Assembly (NCBI RefSeq): GCF_002251365.1
Contig: NZ_NPJH01000024.1
Location: 186,001-250,000, forward strand
Reading direction: 5' to 3'
From: Prevotella sp. P3-122
Lineage (GTDB): Bacteria > Bacteroidota > Bacteroidia > Bacteroidales > Bacteroidaceae
DNA length: 64,000 nt
Part shown: one piece after another, positions 36,307 to 45,861 of the stretch
Layout of the letters: each line of letters opens with the position of its first letter
Position numbering within the stretch: the stretch's first letter is position 1
The notes under the pieces: model-generated
Told to the model about the DNA's origin: nothing
Seen by the model: only the letters and a program-made list of their open reading frames with translations
Databases searched by the model: none
Made by a program: the position numbers and the translations under genes

Positions 36307-38229
36307 TTATTTCACCTCCTCGAAGTCTGCGTCCTGGATATTGTCAGAGTTGTTGGTCTGCTGACCACCAGCCTGCTGTCCGTCGTTGAAGCCTGCGCCG
36401 GCACCTGGCTGTGCTCCGCCAGCCTGTCCGTACATCTGTGCGCTTGCTGCCTGCATAACCTGGTTGAGGTTGTTGATGGCATTGTCGATGGCGGTGATGT
36501 CGGCAGCCTTGTGGGCATCCTTGAGCTGCTGGAGTGCTGACTCTATGGCTGGCTTCTGGTCTGCTGGAATCTTGTCACCATTGTCCTTCAGGAAATTCTC
36601 TGTAGTGAATATCATGCTGTCAGCCTGGTTCATCTTGTCAACACGCTCGCGCTCAGCCTTGTCGGCAGCGGCATTAGCCTCAGCCTCAGCCTTCATGCGG
36701 TCAATCTCCTCCTGGCTCAGACCACTTGATGCCTCGATGCGTATCTTCTGCTCCTTGCCTGTAGCCTTGTCCTTTGCGCTCACGTTGAGGATACCGTTGG
36801 CATCGATATCGAATGTCACCTCAATCTGTGGAACGCCACGGCGTGCTGGTGCTATACCCTCAAGGTTGAACTGTCCGATGCTCTTGTTCTGTGCAGCCAT
36901 AGGACGCTCGCCCTGAAGCACGTGGATAGTAACGGCAGTCTGATTATCGACAGCAGTAGAGAACGTCTCGCTCTTCTTGCATGGGATTGTGGTGTTAGCC
37001 TCGATGAGCTTTGTCATTACACCGCCCATGGTCTCGATACCGAGTGTAAGAGGGGTTACGTCAAGGAGCACGATGTCGCCTACTCCACCCTCCTTGTTGA
37101 GGATGGCACCCTGGATGCAGGCACCTACAGCAACCACCTCGTCAGGATTTACTCCCTTTGAAGGCTCCTTGCCGAAGTAGTTCTTCACGAGAGTCTGCAC
37201 GGCTGGTATACGGCTTGATCCACCAACGAGGATAACCTCATCAATCTCGGATGTCTGCAACTTGGCATCGCGCATAGCGTTCTGGCAAGGAACGAGACAT
37301 GCCTGGATAAGTCCGTGGGCAAGCTGCTCGAACTGCGAGCGTGTAAGAGTCTTTACCAAGTGCTTTGGCATACCACCCTCTGCGCTGATGTAAGGGAGAT
37401 TGATTTCAGTAGAGGTAGAAGAAGAAAGTTCGATCTTTGCCTTCTCGGCAGCCTCCTTCAGACGCTGCATGGCCATTGGGTCCTTTGTGAGGTCTATACC
37501 CTCATCGGCCTTGAAGCCGTTTACGAGCCAGTCTATTATCACCTGGTCGAAATCGTCACCACCAAGGTGGGTATCACCATTTGTTGCAAGAACCTCGAAC
37601 ACACCACCGCCGAACTCAAGGATAGAGATATCGAAGGTACCTCCACCAAGGTCGAACACGGCAATCTTCATGTCCTTATGAGCCTTGTCCACACCATAGG
37701 CAAGAGCTGCGGCTGTAGGCTCGTTTACGATACGCTGTACATTCAGACCTGCAATCTGTCCAGCCTCCTTGGTAGCCTGACGCTGAGAGTCAGAGAAGTA
37801 TGCAGGTACCGTGATAACAGCATCGGTAACCTCCTGTCCAAGGTAGTCCTCGGCGGTCTTCTTCATCTTCTGGAGAATCATTGCAGAAATTTCCTGAGGA
37901 GTGTAAGGATGAGCAGAGCCGTCAATCTGAACCTTCGGATAGCCGTTGTCGTTGATGACGCTGAACGGCACGCGCTCAGCCTCTTTCTGGCTCTGCGCAT
38001 AGGTCTCGCCCATGAAACGCTTGATAGAGTAAACTGTATTTTTCGGGTTTGTGATGGCCTGACGCTTTGCGGGGTCACCAATTTTCCTTTCTCCGTCTTT
38101 TACGAAGCCCACAACCGAAGGAGTTGTACGCTTGCCTTCGCTGTTGGCGATTACCACTGGCTCGTTGCCCTCGAAAACGGCAACACAGCTGTTTGTAGTA
38201 CCTAAGTCAATTCCAATAATCTTTCCCAT
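36307..38229 (-). CDS. dnaK: Chaperone DnaK (Hsp70)
   Basis: 640 residues from the ATG at 38229 ([20 protein letters not shown]). The ATPase domain (1 to about 385) shows [32 protein letters not shown] and the [11 protein letters not shown] motif; the linker [18 protein letters not shown] region and substrate domain follow, with a Gly/Gln-rich C-terminal tail ending DADFEEVK. It refolds proteins with DnaJ and GrpE, neither of which is adjacent. The ORF is open to 38367, but the extra 46 codons do not belong to DnaK. This is the first chromosomal gene next to the ICE. Confidence 0.98.
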   Translation of the reverse strand: MGKIIGIDLGTTNSCVAVFEGNEPVVIANSEGKRTTPSVVGFVKDGERKIGDPAKRQAITNPKNTVYSIKRFMGETYAQSQKEAERVPFSVINDNGYPKVQIDGSAHPYTPQEISAMILQKMKKTAEDYLGQEVTDAVITVPAYFSDSQRQATKEAGQIAGLNVQRIVNEPTAAALAYGVDKAHKDMKIAVFDLGGGTFDISILEFGGGVFEVLATNGDTHLGGDDFDQVIIDWLVNGFKADEGIDLTKDPMAMQRLKEAAEKAKIELSSSTSTEINLPYISAEGGMPKHLVKTLTRSQFEQLAHGLIQACLVPCQNAMRDAKLQTSEIDEVILVGGSSRIPAVQTLVKNYFGKEPSKGVNPDEVVAVGACIQGAILNKEGGVGDIVLLDVTPLTLGIETMGGVMTKLIEANTTIPCKKSETFSTAVDNQTAVTIHVLQGERPMAAQNKSIGQFNLEGIAPARRGVPQIEVTFDIDANGILNVSAKDKATGKEQKIRIEASSGLSQEEIDRMKAEAEANAAADKAERERVDKMNQADSMIFTTENFLKDNGDKIPADQKPAIESALQQLKDAHKAADITAIDNAINNLNQVMQAASAQMYGQAGGAQPGAGAGFNDGQQAGGQQTNNSDNIQDADFEEVK

Positions 38230-38408
38230 AGTTATATTCTTTTTATTTGTTATATACATTATTAAATATACTGCACGCACTACACATGCACGCCGATTAT
38301 TGTACAAAGGATGTGCCAAAGGGCGAAGGGAAGCGTCAAAGGCATGCTCATGGTGACAAAATGTCACGACTGTCAGTTTTGAGCCATATATCTATATGAC
38401 AAACAGAC

Positions 38409-38501
38409 AAAAAAAAGAAGAGGGAAGAGTGAAGAATCCTATAGTTTTATAGTTTGCGTTTGCTGCAACTTTGCCAATGGACTCTTCACACTTCCCTCTT
38501 C
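38409..38501 (-). terminator. recA terminator: long imperfect inverted repeat
   Basis: Arms 38417-38439 and 38479-38501 (23 bases, two mismatches) built from GAAGAGGGAAG and CTTCCCTCTTC, followed on the minus strand by eight T. It lies between recA and dnaK; the 291-base gap holds no gene. Confidence 0.75.
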
Positions 38502-38520
38502 ACTCTTCACTCATTTCTCC

Positions 38521-39549
38521 TCACTCAGCCTTTTTGGCAATGGCCTCCTTGATAAGAGCTTCCAGTTCCTCGCACAGTTCCGGGTTATCCCTAAGCATCT
38601 GCTTTGTGCCGTCTCTTCCTTGCGCCAGCTTTGTTCCGTTGTAGCTGAACCATGAGCCAGACTTCTGTATGATGCCATACTCCACGCCAAGGTCGAGTAT
38701 CTCTCCAATCTTGGAAATACCCTCGCCGAACATTATCTCGAACTCAGCCTTGCGGAAAGGAGGGGCCACCTTGTTCTTTATGACCTTCACACGCACTTGA
38801 TTGCCTATAACCTGGTCTCCATCCTTGATGGCCGTAACCTTGCGGATGTCAAGTCGGACGCTGGCATAGAACTTCAGTGCATTGCCGCCGGTTGTTGTCT
38901 CCGGATTGCCGAACATCACGCCAATTTTCTCACGCAGCTGGTTTATGAAGATGCACGTGGTATTGGTCTTTGATATTGTCGAGGTAAGCTTTCGCAGAGC
39001 CTGACTCATGAGCCTGGCCTGCAGTCCCACAGCCGAGTCGCCCATATCTCCCTCAATCTCCTTCTTTGGTGTTAGGGCAGCCACCGAGTCGATAACTATT
39101 ATGTCGATTGCGCTCGACCGTATCAGCTGGTCGGCAATCTCAAGAGCCTGCTCGCCATTGTCAGGCTGCGATATCCACAGGTTCTCGACATCCACTCCAA
39201 GCTTGGCTGCATAGAAGCGGTCGAAGGCGTGCTCGGCATCTATGAATGCCGCTATGCCTCCAGCCTTCTGAGCCTCAGCGATGGCATGAATGGCTAGGGT
39301 AGTCTTACCGGAAGACTCTGGGCCGTAGATTTCTATAATCCTGCCTTTGGGATATCCGCCCACTCCGAGCGCCACATCCAGTCCGAGGCTGCCAGTAGGT
39401 ATCACCTCAACATCCTCTACCTGCTCGTCTCCCATGCGCATGATGGAACCCTTGCCGAAGTCTTTCTCTATTTTAGACATTGCTGCCTGCAGGGCCTTCA
39501 GCTTACCCTCCTGTATTGCTTTCTGTGTGTCGTCAGTTTCTTTAGCCAT
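38521..39549 (-). CDS. recA: Recombinase RecA
   Basis: 342 residues. Walker A GPESSGKT at 76-83, the [16 protein letters not shown]1-like loop, [20 protein letters not shown] (L2) and the normal C-terminal acidic-poor tail ending IAKKAE are all present. It drives homologous recombination and the SOS response. It follows the dehydrogenase gene by 27 bases, so both may share a transcript. No LexA-like box was recognisable. Confidence 0.98.
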   Translation of the reverse strand: MAKETDDTQKAIQEGKLKALQAAMSKIEKDFGKGSIMRMGDEQVEDVEVIPTGSLGLDVALGVGGYPKGRIIEIYGPESSGKTTLAIHAIAEAQKAGGIAAFIDAEHAFDRFYAAKLGVDVENLWISQPDNGEQALEIADQLIRSSAIDIIVIDSVAALTPKKEIEGDMGDSAVGLQARLMSQALRKLTSTISKTNTTCIFINQLREKIGVMFGNPETTTGGNALKFYASVRLDIRKVTAIKDGDQVIGNQVRVKVIKNKVAPPFRKAEFEIMFGEGISKIGEILDLGVEYGIIQKSGSWFSYNGTKLAQGRDGTKQMLRDNPELCEELEALIKEAIAKKAE

Positions 39550-39576
39550 TGTTGTGTAGTCTTATAAGGTTGGAAA

Positions 39577-40815
39577 TTACAGTTCCAGGTCACCGTCGAA
39601 CACCTCGTGCCATGGCAGTCCCTGCTTGTTGAGCTGCTCCATGAATGGGTCTGGGTCGAAGTCCTCTACATTCCATACGCCAGGCTTCCTCCATAATCCC
39701 TTGAGGAACATCATGGCACCAATCATTGCCGGGACACCCGTCGTATAGCTTACTCCCTGCATGCCCGTCTCCTTGTATGCCTCCTGGTGTGAGCAGTTGT
39801 TATATATATAATATGTGCGTTCCTTGCCGTCTTTCTTTCCTCTGATGCGGCATCCGATAGATGTCTCGCCCTCATAATTCTCACCGAGGTCCTGCGGGTT
39901 AGGCAACACAGCCTTGAGGAACTGCAACGGCACAATCCTTACCTTGGCAGTCTTGCCCGAGCCATCGGCCAGCGGTGCCTCATACTCTATTTCATCAATG
40001 CGGCTCATGCCGAGGTTCTGTATCACATCGAGATAGGTGAGATACTGTTGTCCGAAGGTCATCCAGAAGCGTGCCTGCCTAATGGTGGGATAGTTCTTTA
40101 CCAGACTCTCCAGCTCCTCATGGTGCATGAGATAGCTCTCGCGCGGGCCGATGTTAGGATAAGTCAGAGCCTTGTGTATTTCGAGCGGCTCAGTCTCTAT
40201 CCACTCTCCGTCCTTGTAGTAGAGTCCCTTCTGTGTAATCTCACGTATGTTTATCTCCGGATTGAAGTTGGTTGCGAAAGCCTTGTGGTGGTTGCCGGCG
40301 TTGCAGTCGACGATGTCGAGATACTCAATCTCGTCGAAGTGGTGCTTGGCAGCCCATGCCGTATATACTCCGCTTACTCCCGGGTCGAAGCCGCAGCCCA
40401 GGATGGCAGTCAGTCCAGCCTGCTCAAATCTGTCCTTGTATGCCCACTGCCACGAGTACTCGAAGTGAGCCTCATCCTTGGGCTCGTAGTTGGCCGTATC
40501 AAGATAGTTGCATCCGCAAGCCAGGCAGGCATCCATGATGGTAAGGTCCTGATAAGGCAATGCGAGGTTTATGACCAGTTCGGGCTTGTAGTCGTTGAAC
40601 AGAGCCTTGAGCTGCTCAACATCGTCAGCATCAACCTGTGCCGTCTTGATGTCAGCCTTATATCCCTTTGCCTTGATGGCCTCTACCAGCTCATCACATT
40701 TCTGCTTCCTGCGGCTGGCAATCATGAACTCTGTGAAGACGTCCGCATTCTGGACAATCTTGAATGCCGCTACTGTGGCCACGCCACCGGCACCAATCAT
40801 TAATACTTTGCTCAT
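39577..40815 (-). CDS. Carboxynorspermidine/saccharopine dehydrogenase-like enzyme
   Basis: From the ATG at 40815 (MSKVLMIGAGGVATVAA) the protein has 412 residues. It starts with a Rossmann GAGGVA dinucleotide-binding loop and carries YLDTANYEPKDEAHFEYSWQW and ILGCGFDPGVSGVYTAW, typical of the family that includes carboxynorspermidine (carboxyspermidine) dehydrogenase of alternative polyamine synthesis and saccharopine reductases. In Bacteroidetes the polyamine role is the usual one. The family is certain; the exact substrate is inferred. Confidence 0.9.
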   Translation of the reverse strand: MSKVLMIGAGGVATVAAFKIVQNADVFTEFMIASRRKQKCDELVEAIKAKGYKADIKTAQVDADDVEQLKALFNDYKPELVINLALPYQDLTIMDACLACGCNYLDTANYEPKDEAHFEYSWQWAYKDRFEQAGLTAILGCGFDPGVSGVYTAWAAKHHFDEIEYLDIVDCNAGNHHKAFATNFNPEINIREITQKGLYYKDGEWIETEPLEIHKALTYPNIGPRESYLMHHEELESLVKNYPTIRQARFWMTFGQQYLTYLDVIQNLGMSRIDEIEYEAPLADGSGKTAKVRIVPLQFLKAVLPNPQDLGENYEGETSIGCRIRGKKDGKERTYYIYNNCSHQEAYKETGMQGVSYTTGVPAMIGAMMFLKGLWRKPGVWNVEDFDPDPFMEQLNKQGLPWHEVFDGDLEL

Positions 40816-40848
40816 TTGTTTCAAAATTATTTATTCTTATTGTTTTCT

Positions 40849-41463
40849 TCACTTTATCTCGTCGGCCCTTATTCCGAGCGCGCTCATTAGTGAGTAGCCG
40901 AGAATTTCCTGTCTGAAGTTTCCTCCTTGCATTGGCTGCATGGCGAAGAGAGTGACCCGTTTCTTTTCATCATCAACCTTCCTCAGCTCATTGCGCAAGG
41001 CGTCATACAGTTCCGGACTGTCAGCATTCGGAACCACCATGACTCTTTTGACAGGCTCCTGTGCCAGTACGGCCCTCACAAGGTCGAGTATGAAGTCGCC
41101 CTTGCTCACCAGCGGTTCCTCAACAGGCAGAGGAGTAATGACAAACTCTCCCAGCTGCTCGTCCTTGAACGCCGTAGAGGACAGTTCCCTGTCATAATGG
41201 CAAGGCTTGAAATTCGCCATCTCACTGCTGTTCTTGTCGTGAGCCAATATCAGCTGCGTCTCGTTGTCGCCAGGCCTTAGCCCTCCGTCAAGAGCCATGC
41301 ACACAGCCCATTGGCTGAGGTCTGCCGGGGGAATGCGCCTGCCTATCATCCTCTCAAAGTTTACGATAAGGTCGAAAGCGACATTGCCCACATAGTCAGC
41401 ATCGGCTATGATGACATTCTCACTCCACTTCACCTCAGATGTATTAATATTTTCTTCCAACAT
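40849..41463 (-). CDS. Conserved Bacteroidales hypothetical protein
   Basis: 204 residues, no signal peptide or membrane helix. The sequence looks well conserved in character (WSENVIIADADYVGNVAFDLIVNFERMIGRRIP; a C-terminal GYSLMSALGIRADEIK) and resembles the DUF6621 family, found mostly in Bacteroidales, of unknown function. It lies 33 bases upstream of the dehydrogenase gene in the same direction, which suggests cotranscription. Confidence 0.7.
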   Translation of the reverse strand: MLEENINTSEVKWSENVIIADADYVGNVAFDLIVNFERMIGRRIPPADLSQWAVCMALDGGLRPGDNETQLILAHDKNSSEMANFKPCHYDRELSSTAFKDEQLGEFVITPLPVEEPLVSKGDFILDLVRAVLAQEPVKRVMVVPNADSPELYDALRNELRKVDDEKKRVTLFAMQPMQGGNFRQEILGYSLMSALGIRADEIK

Positions 41464-41580
41464 TAAACTATCAACATTAATCTTTCACATTGAACATTAA
41501 ACATTCAACATAACAGGTGCAAAGATAACATTAAAATTGAAATATTGCAAAAAAGTTGGAAACAATATCAAATATTATAG

Positions 41581-41610
41581 TTGCCATATGCAAACAAATC
41601 ATTATCTTTG
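41581..41610 (+). promoter_or_regulatory. rhaD promoter
   Basis: TTG (41581-41583), 19 bases, then TATCTTTG (41603-41610), matching the Bacteroidetes -33/-7 pattern, 43 bases before the rhaD start. Confidence 0.75.
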
Positions 41611-41652
41611 CACAAGCTTACAACTACTAAACTTACAAAACAAAGAAACAAT

Positions 41653-42462
41653 ATGAAAAGTATTTTGGAAGGCCGCCCGGCCCTGAGAGCCGAGGTGGAG
41701 AAGACAGCCGAAGTGGCAGGTTATCTATGGCAGAACGGATGGGCAGAGCGTAACGGCGGCAACATCACGGTAAACATCACCGACCTTGTCGATGACGAAG
41801 TGAAAGCCATGCCCGCCATCAGCGAGGTCAAGCAGATTGGAGTCACCCTACCCTACCTGAAAGGATGCTACTTCTACTGCAAGGGTACCGGCAAGCGCAT
41901 GCGCGACCTTGCACGCAAGCCTATGGAGAACGGTTCCGTCATCCGCATCCTTGACGACTGCGCCAGCTATGTCATCATCGCAGACAATGTTGTAAACCCC
42001 ACAAGCGAGCTGCCAAGCCACCTGTCTGTCCACAACCGCATGATAGAGAAAGGCTCTAACTACCGCGCCACGGTACACACCCACCCTATAGAGCTTATTG
42101 CCATGAGCCACACCAAGAAGTTTATGGGCAAGGATGTGCTGACCAACATCCTGTGGAGCATGATACCCGAGACCAAGGCTTTCTGTCCATTAGGACTGGG
42201 CATCGTACCCTACGAGCTGCCAGGCAGCGTGAAGCTTGCCGATGCCACGATGGCAGAATTGGAGAACTACGATGTGGTGATGTGGGAGAAGCACGGAGTG
42301 TTCGCTAAGGGACTCGACGCCATGGATGCCTTCGACCAGATTGACGTGCTCTCCAAGAGTGCGAAGATATACATCAATGCCAAATGCATGGGCTTCGAGC
42401 CCGACGGCATGACACAGGAGCAGATGCACGAGATGACAGTGGCATTCAACTTGCCAAGATAA
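41653..42462 (+). CDS. rhaD: Rhamnulose-1-phosphate aldolase
   Basis: 269 residues from the ATG at 41653; class II aldolase fold. AERNGGNITVN near the N-terminus binds the substrate phosphate, and the zinc histidines are in VHTHPIELIAMSH; EKHGVFAKG near the end is also typical. It cleaves L-rhamnulose 1-phosphate to dihydroxyacetone phosphate and lactaldehyde. The other rha genes are 9-14 kb to the right on the opposite strand, past the IS-bracketed patch, so the gene has its own promoter. The ORF reads back to 41581, but the -7 box lies inside that stretch. Confidence 0.95.
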   Translation: MKSILEGRPALRAEVEKTAEVAGYLWQNGWAERNGGNITVNITDLVDDEVKAMPAISEVKQIGVTLPYLKGCYFYCKGTGKRMRDLARKPMENGSVIRILDDCASYVIIADNVVNPTSELPSHLSVHNRMIEKGSNYRATVHTHPIELIAMSHTKKFMGKDVLTNILWSMIPETKAFCPLGLGIVPYELPGSVKLADATMAELENYDVVMWEKHGVFAKGLDAMDAFDQIDVLSKSAKIYINAKCMGFEPDGMTQEQMHEMTVAFNLPR

Positions 42463-42498
42463 AACATCTGTCATAGTCCACAAATACGGCTACACCAG

Positions 42499-43920
42499 TG
42501 ATAAGGTTAAGTAATGTGTAAAAAATAAGTTGCATCAGTTGTCCGGTTTGACGAGGTAGTTCCACTTACCGAGTTCCGGAGCGAAGACAACCTGCCTGGC
42601 AAGCCTCTTCTGGTACGATTCATCAATCGGTCGCTTGATGTCATAGTTTTTCGAGTTAATGTGAACATGCACCTTCAATCCCTTCTTCGTGGTGGTCATC
42701 GCGGCCCGGTTGGCAGCATTCTGCAAGTTCAGCAGTGGCGCGCCGTTCCAACTGCGGGTGATTTGCGAGAAAATCCGGTGCTCGATGGGATTGAACTTGG
42801 AACAATACGGAGGATAATGAACCATAAGAAGTCTGATACCCAGTTTGTTGGCAAGGTCCATAAGATCTTGCTTGACGATTCTGTGCGAGGAGGAGTTGGA
42901 TCCTACGCCATCACACAGGATAACGAGGGTACAAGCATTTGGGTATTGCTCCTTGAGATGTTCTCTCCAGACTCTCGCGATGTTGTCACAGACGAACTTG
43001 GACGTGTCATGGCTAATGCCCAGCGTCATATAACCCACATTTCTGGTCACATCGTAGATGCCGTGCGGAACAATCTGGCCGTCAGAGAACGTGGAGAAGT
43101 CATGGTCAAGGGACTTGAGTGGTCCGTTGCACAGTGCCTTTCCCTCCCGTTTGAAGTTCCCGAGCATCTCCTTCTTCTTGGTGTCAATGCTGATGATGGG
43201 AAGTCCAACCGCCTTGGCTTCTTCGCGGATGGAAGAGATACGCTGGAACTGTTCATCTCGGCTCTTGACCTCCTTCATGGGAAGGTCCTTATAGAAGGAA
43301 CGTTCCCTAAGACCAAGGGAGTCAAGGATTTGACGGACGAAGTGGCGGGAGATATCGTACCCGATAGCAGAGAGTTCGCTCATGATTTGAGTAACTCTCA
43401 AGGATATCCACACCACATTCTCATCCTGGGGAAGCCCTGCTGTATGCGGTTCGATGATTTGCACGACGGCTTGTGTCCACTCGGGATGCTGGGGAAGCAC
43501 GCTCTTACGGCCAGCACCCGCTCTGCGAATACGGCCGTCACCAGGCCCCTCTCCGGAGAGAAGTTCCTGTCTTCCATTTTGAAGAGTATGTGTGCTTGTT
43601 CCCATAATTTTACTAACTTTGCGGTAGCTGAGCCCTTGAGCCTTGAGGTCGGAGGCCTTGGTGGCCTTGGTGGCCAGGAACCATCTTCTGTCTCTTTCGT
43701 TCAGCGTGGACATATACGCCAAATCTTCTGGCGAGAGGATTTCAGGAGGGGCTTTCGTAAGCATCTTTATACTTCTTGGTCGTTGTATAAAGTTACGAAA
43801 GATTCTCCAGATTTCCTATACTATATCATTAACAATCAACATATTAAATCAAATTTTCATCGCTTTTTCGGAGGCCTTTTTCAAGGTGGTTTTTCAACCG
43901 TTCTCAACGGTATGTTACAC
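42499..43920 (-). mobile_element. ISAzo13-type insertion sequence, complete copy
   Basis: It contains the transposase gene 42535-43764. The left (transposase 3') end is set by the inverted match to the remnant at 47189-47483, which begins at TGATAAGGTTA (42499). The right end is uncertain: GTGTAA (42516-42521) has an inverted TTACAC at 43915-43920. No target duplication could be identified. Confidence 0.65.
42535..43764 (-). CDS. ISAzo13-family transposase
   Basis: 409 residues: an N-terminal HTH (GLSYRKVSKIMGTSTHTLQNG), then a DDE nuclease with acidic residues in ISIDTKKKEMLGNFKREG, LVILCDGVGSNSSSHRI and MVHYPPYCSKFNPIEHR. The pattern DTKKKE...CDGGxSN...FNPIEHRxFSxI is characteristic of ISAzo13. 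The gene looks whole. The last 85 residues match the remnant copy at 47189-47447 with four differences. Confidence 0.93.
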   Translation of the reverse strand: MLTKAPPEILSPEDLAYMSTLNERDRRWFLATKATKASDLKAQGLSYRKVSKIMGTSTHTLQNGRQELLSGEGPGDGRIRRAGAGRKSVLPQHPEWTQAVVQIIEPHTAGLPQDENVVWISLRVTQIMSELSAIGYDISRHFVRQILDSLGLRERSFYKDLPMKEVKSRDEQFQRISSIREEAKAVGLPIISIDTKKKEMLGNFKREGKALCNGPLKSLDHDFSTFSDGQIVPHGIYDVTRNVGYMTLGISHDTSKFVCDNIARVWREHLKEQYPNACTLVILCDGVGSNSSSHRIVKQDLMDLANKLGIRLLMVHYPPYCSKFNPIEHRIFSQITRSWNGAPLLNLQNAANRAAMTTTKKGLKVHVHINSKNYDIKRPIDESYQKRLARQVVFAPELGKWNYLVKPDN

Positions 43921-43951
43921 TCGCAAATGGCCGCATAGGTGAGCCTCCAAA

Positions 43952-45205
43952 ATGAAGCAGTTTATTTTTGAACAATTACTTAGCTACATTATGGATTACA
44001 GAAGCATAATAGAGATAATAGGAGCAGTGGCAAGTCTGTTTGCCATTTTTGGCGGCTTGTTTGTGGCAAAGCGATATGCGCACCACATCTGGCGCCGCAA
44101 CGGCAAGTATCTTAACGAATACACTCGCCACAGTTTTTTCTATCCACTGTCGTTTGCAAAACATATTCTTCGCCACAATGTGTCAAAACCCCTCGGCGAC
44201 AGCCAGTTTATCGACTATTCATCGGCTCTCGAAAAGGATTACTACTCGCACGATGTGGCAACAGTGCGCGTGAAGATAGGCAAATCGGTTTCCGAACTCC
44301 GACTGCCCTATAAGGAGATAATCGACTACATTAAGCACCCCGACACAACCACCCAAATAGCGGGCGGACGCATCGACAGCCGTTTCGACCTCGGCGAACA
44401 CTACACAGCTCTCACTCAAGATAATTTCGACGAATTTCTTAAATCACGCCCAAATACCGTAGATGGTCCGGCACTGCGCATGCAGTCGCTCACCCATAAC
44501 GGCGACGGCAACTATCGCTGCGTGCTTCAGCGCGCCGGCTATTTCGACCAAGTGCGCACCAATCTCACTATAGATATGCCCATAGGCCTCGGTTCCTCTA
44601 TGCGCACCGAGGATTTGGCGCCCGACAAACAACTCCGACCGCTGCAAGAGTCGATTCTCGCCAACACCATAGGCGTTTCTGCCATTTGGGTTACGTCCTT
44701 GCGCAAGGGCGACCGCCGTTCTCGCCACCAGGTGTTTCTACGCCCGCGCCGCAAGCAGACCGGCGTGTACTACGACCTTCTCGGCACCGTTAGCGGCGTG
44801 GTCGAAGCCCCTGAAGGCGACGTTTTTCCTTGCAACAAACTCGAAGAATATGCCAAAAGCGAGATTCTTCGTGAGTTTTATCAAGAAACCGGCTACAATC
44901 TCTATCTCGATAGCCGGCAGATGCCCGAATCGGTTGTGGAAGTGGTGCCATTGATGTTTGTGCGCGAACTCATAAGAGGCGGCAAACCGCAATTTTTCTT
45001 CCTTATTGTTACTCCCGAAATTTCAGAGAGTCAGTTGACGCCGTTCTTCAAAAAGTCGTATAACGGCACCGAAGAATTTCGCAGCGCCATCGACTCGCGT
45101 ATGTTCAACTACAGCCTCTCGCCCGAAACCCAGACAAACCTCATCTACGCCCTGCGCTACATACAGCGCAACCACCACCTCAATTTCATCGACCTTAATG
45201 ACTAA
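43952..45205 (+). CDS. Membrane-anchored Nudix-like protein
   Basis: 417 residues. An N-terminal membrane helix (about 18-40, IIEIIGAVASLFAIFGGLFVA) is followed by a basic segment and a large soluble domain. Around residues 300-330 ILREFYQETGY matches the RExxxExG core of a Nudix box, though the leading glycine region (SGVVEAPEGD) is loose, so hydrolase activity is not certain. Membrane-Nudix proteins are known in bacterial conflict systems. The gene is alone on the plus strand inside the IS-bracketed patch. A start at 43991 (MDYRSI) is equally possible. Codon use looks more AT-rich near its start than further in. Confidence 0.6.
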   Translation: MKQFIFEQLLSYIMDYRSIIEIIGAVASLFAIFGGLFVAKRYAHHIWRRNGKYLNEYTRHSFFYPLSFAKHILRHNVSKPLGDSQFIDYSSALEKDYYSHDVATVRVKIGKSVSELRLPYKEIIDYIKHPDTTTQIAGGRIDSRFDLGEHYTALTQDNFDEFLKSRPNTVDGPALRMQSLTHNGDGNYRCVLQRAGYFDQVRTNLTIDMPIGLGSSMRTEDLAPDKQLRPLQESILANTIGVSAIWVTSLRKGDRRSRHQVFLRPRRKQTGVYYDLLGTVSGVVEAPEGDVFPCNKLEEYAKSEILREFYQETGYNLYLDSRQMPESVVEVVPLMFVRELIRGGKPQFFFLIVTPEISESQLTPFFKKSYNGTEEFRSAIDSRMFNYSLSPETQTNLIYALRYIQRNHHLNFIDLND

Positions 45206-45273
45206 TCAGCCCAAGCAGAAAACCGAGCGGCAACATTGCGAATATCTGTGCCAAAAGAGCTGTTGTGCAAAAA

Positions 45274-45859
45274 TCACCCCACTTCGTCAATACGCCAGCC
45301 AAATTTTGATTTATCGGCCTGTCGTGCTATGGAGACAAACTTCATTTGTTCAGACATTGGAGGGACAATGACCTTAATGCTTTGGATGTGTTTCAGGTTT
45401 AATCCACCTCTTCCATCAACATCTCCAGACATTGAGCGCAATTCTTTATATCAGTCCCTCAGATTATGAAATAGATATTCATAATTCACTTCCTCATTTG
45501 GAACAATAGCACATAAAGATTGATTCGTGCAAAGTTCTATATCATTGATGGCGACCGTTTCTCGTGTTTCCCCTGTCCTGCAAGAGCTACAACGATGGAA
45601 TGAATTGGAACCATTTTAGTACTACAGCCATCATAACCTTGTTGTGTAATCTTTGCGTCTGTATCTTGCACTCTCCCTTTATGTACCTCACCAGAACTCA
45701 TCCAAGGAACATTACCTTTATCCCAGTAAGACGGAATCTTCGTACAGGGGTTGCGCCAGCAAAACATTCAGCAAAATCGCCAACCTTTTTAATATCGTAG
45801 GATTTTGGATTATTATCCACACTCCCAAACATCTCGATAAATCGCGACTGTACTTCCAT
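45274..45859 (-). pseudogene. Decayed half-gene of a type I specificity subunit (hsdS cassette)
   Basis: Translated on the minus strand in three frames it reads as the second half of HsdS: VQSRFIEMFGSV at the start, then a TRD with IPSYWDKGNVPWMSSGEV, then LALAGQGK-like and DVDGRGGLNLK segments, ending IARQADKSKFGW. There is a one-base shift near 45746-45752, another near 45561-45574 and an in-frame TGA at 45451-45453. It begins 2 bases after the recombinase stop. Such silent cassettes next to a recombinase feed invertible hsdS systems; here it is dead. Confidence 0.8.
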
Positions 45860-45861
45860 AG

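Noticed and set aside
42661..43938. Long plus-strand ORF (425 codons) across the ISAzo13 element
   Set aside because: It is the antisense of the transposase, which has clear motifs on the minus strand.
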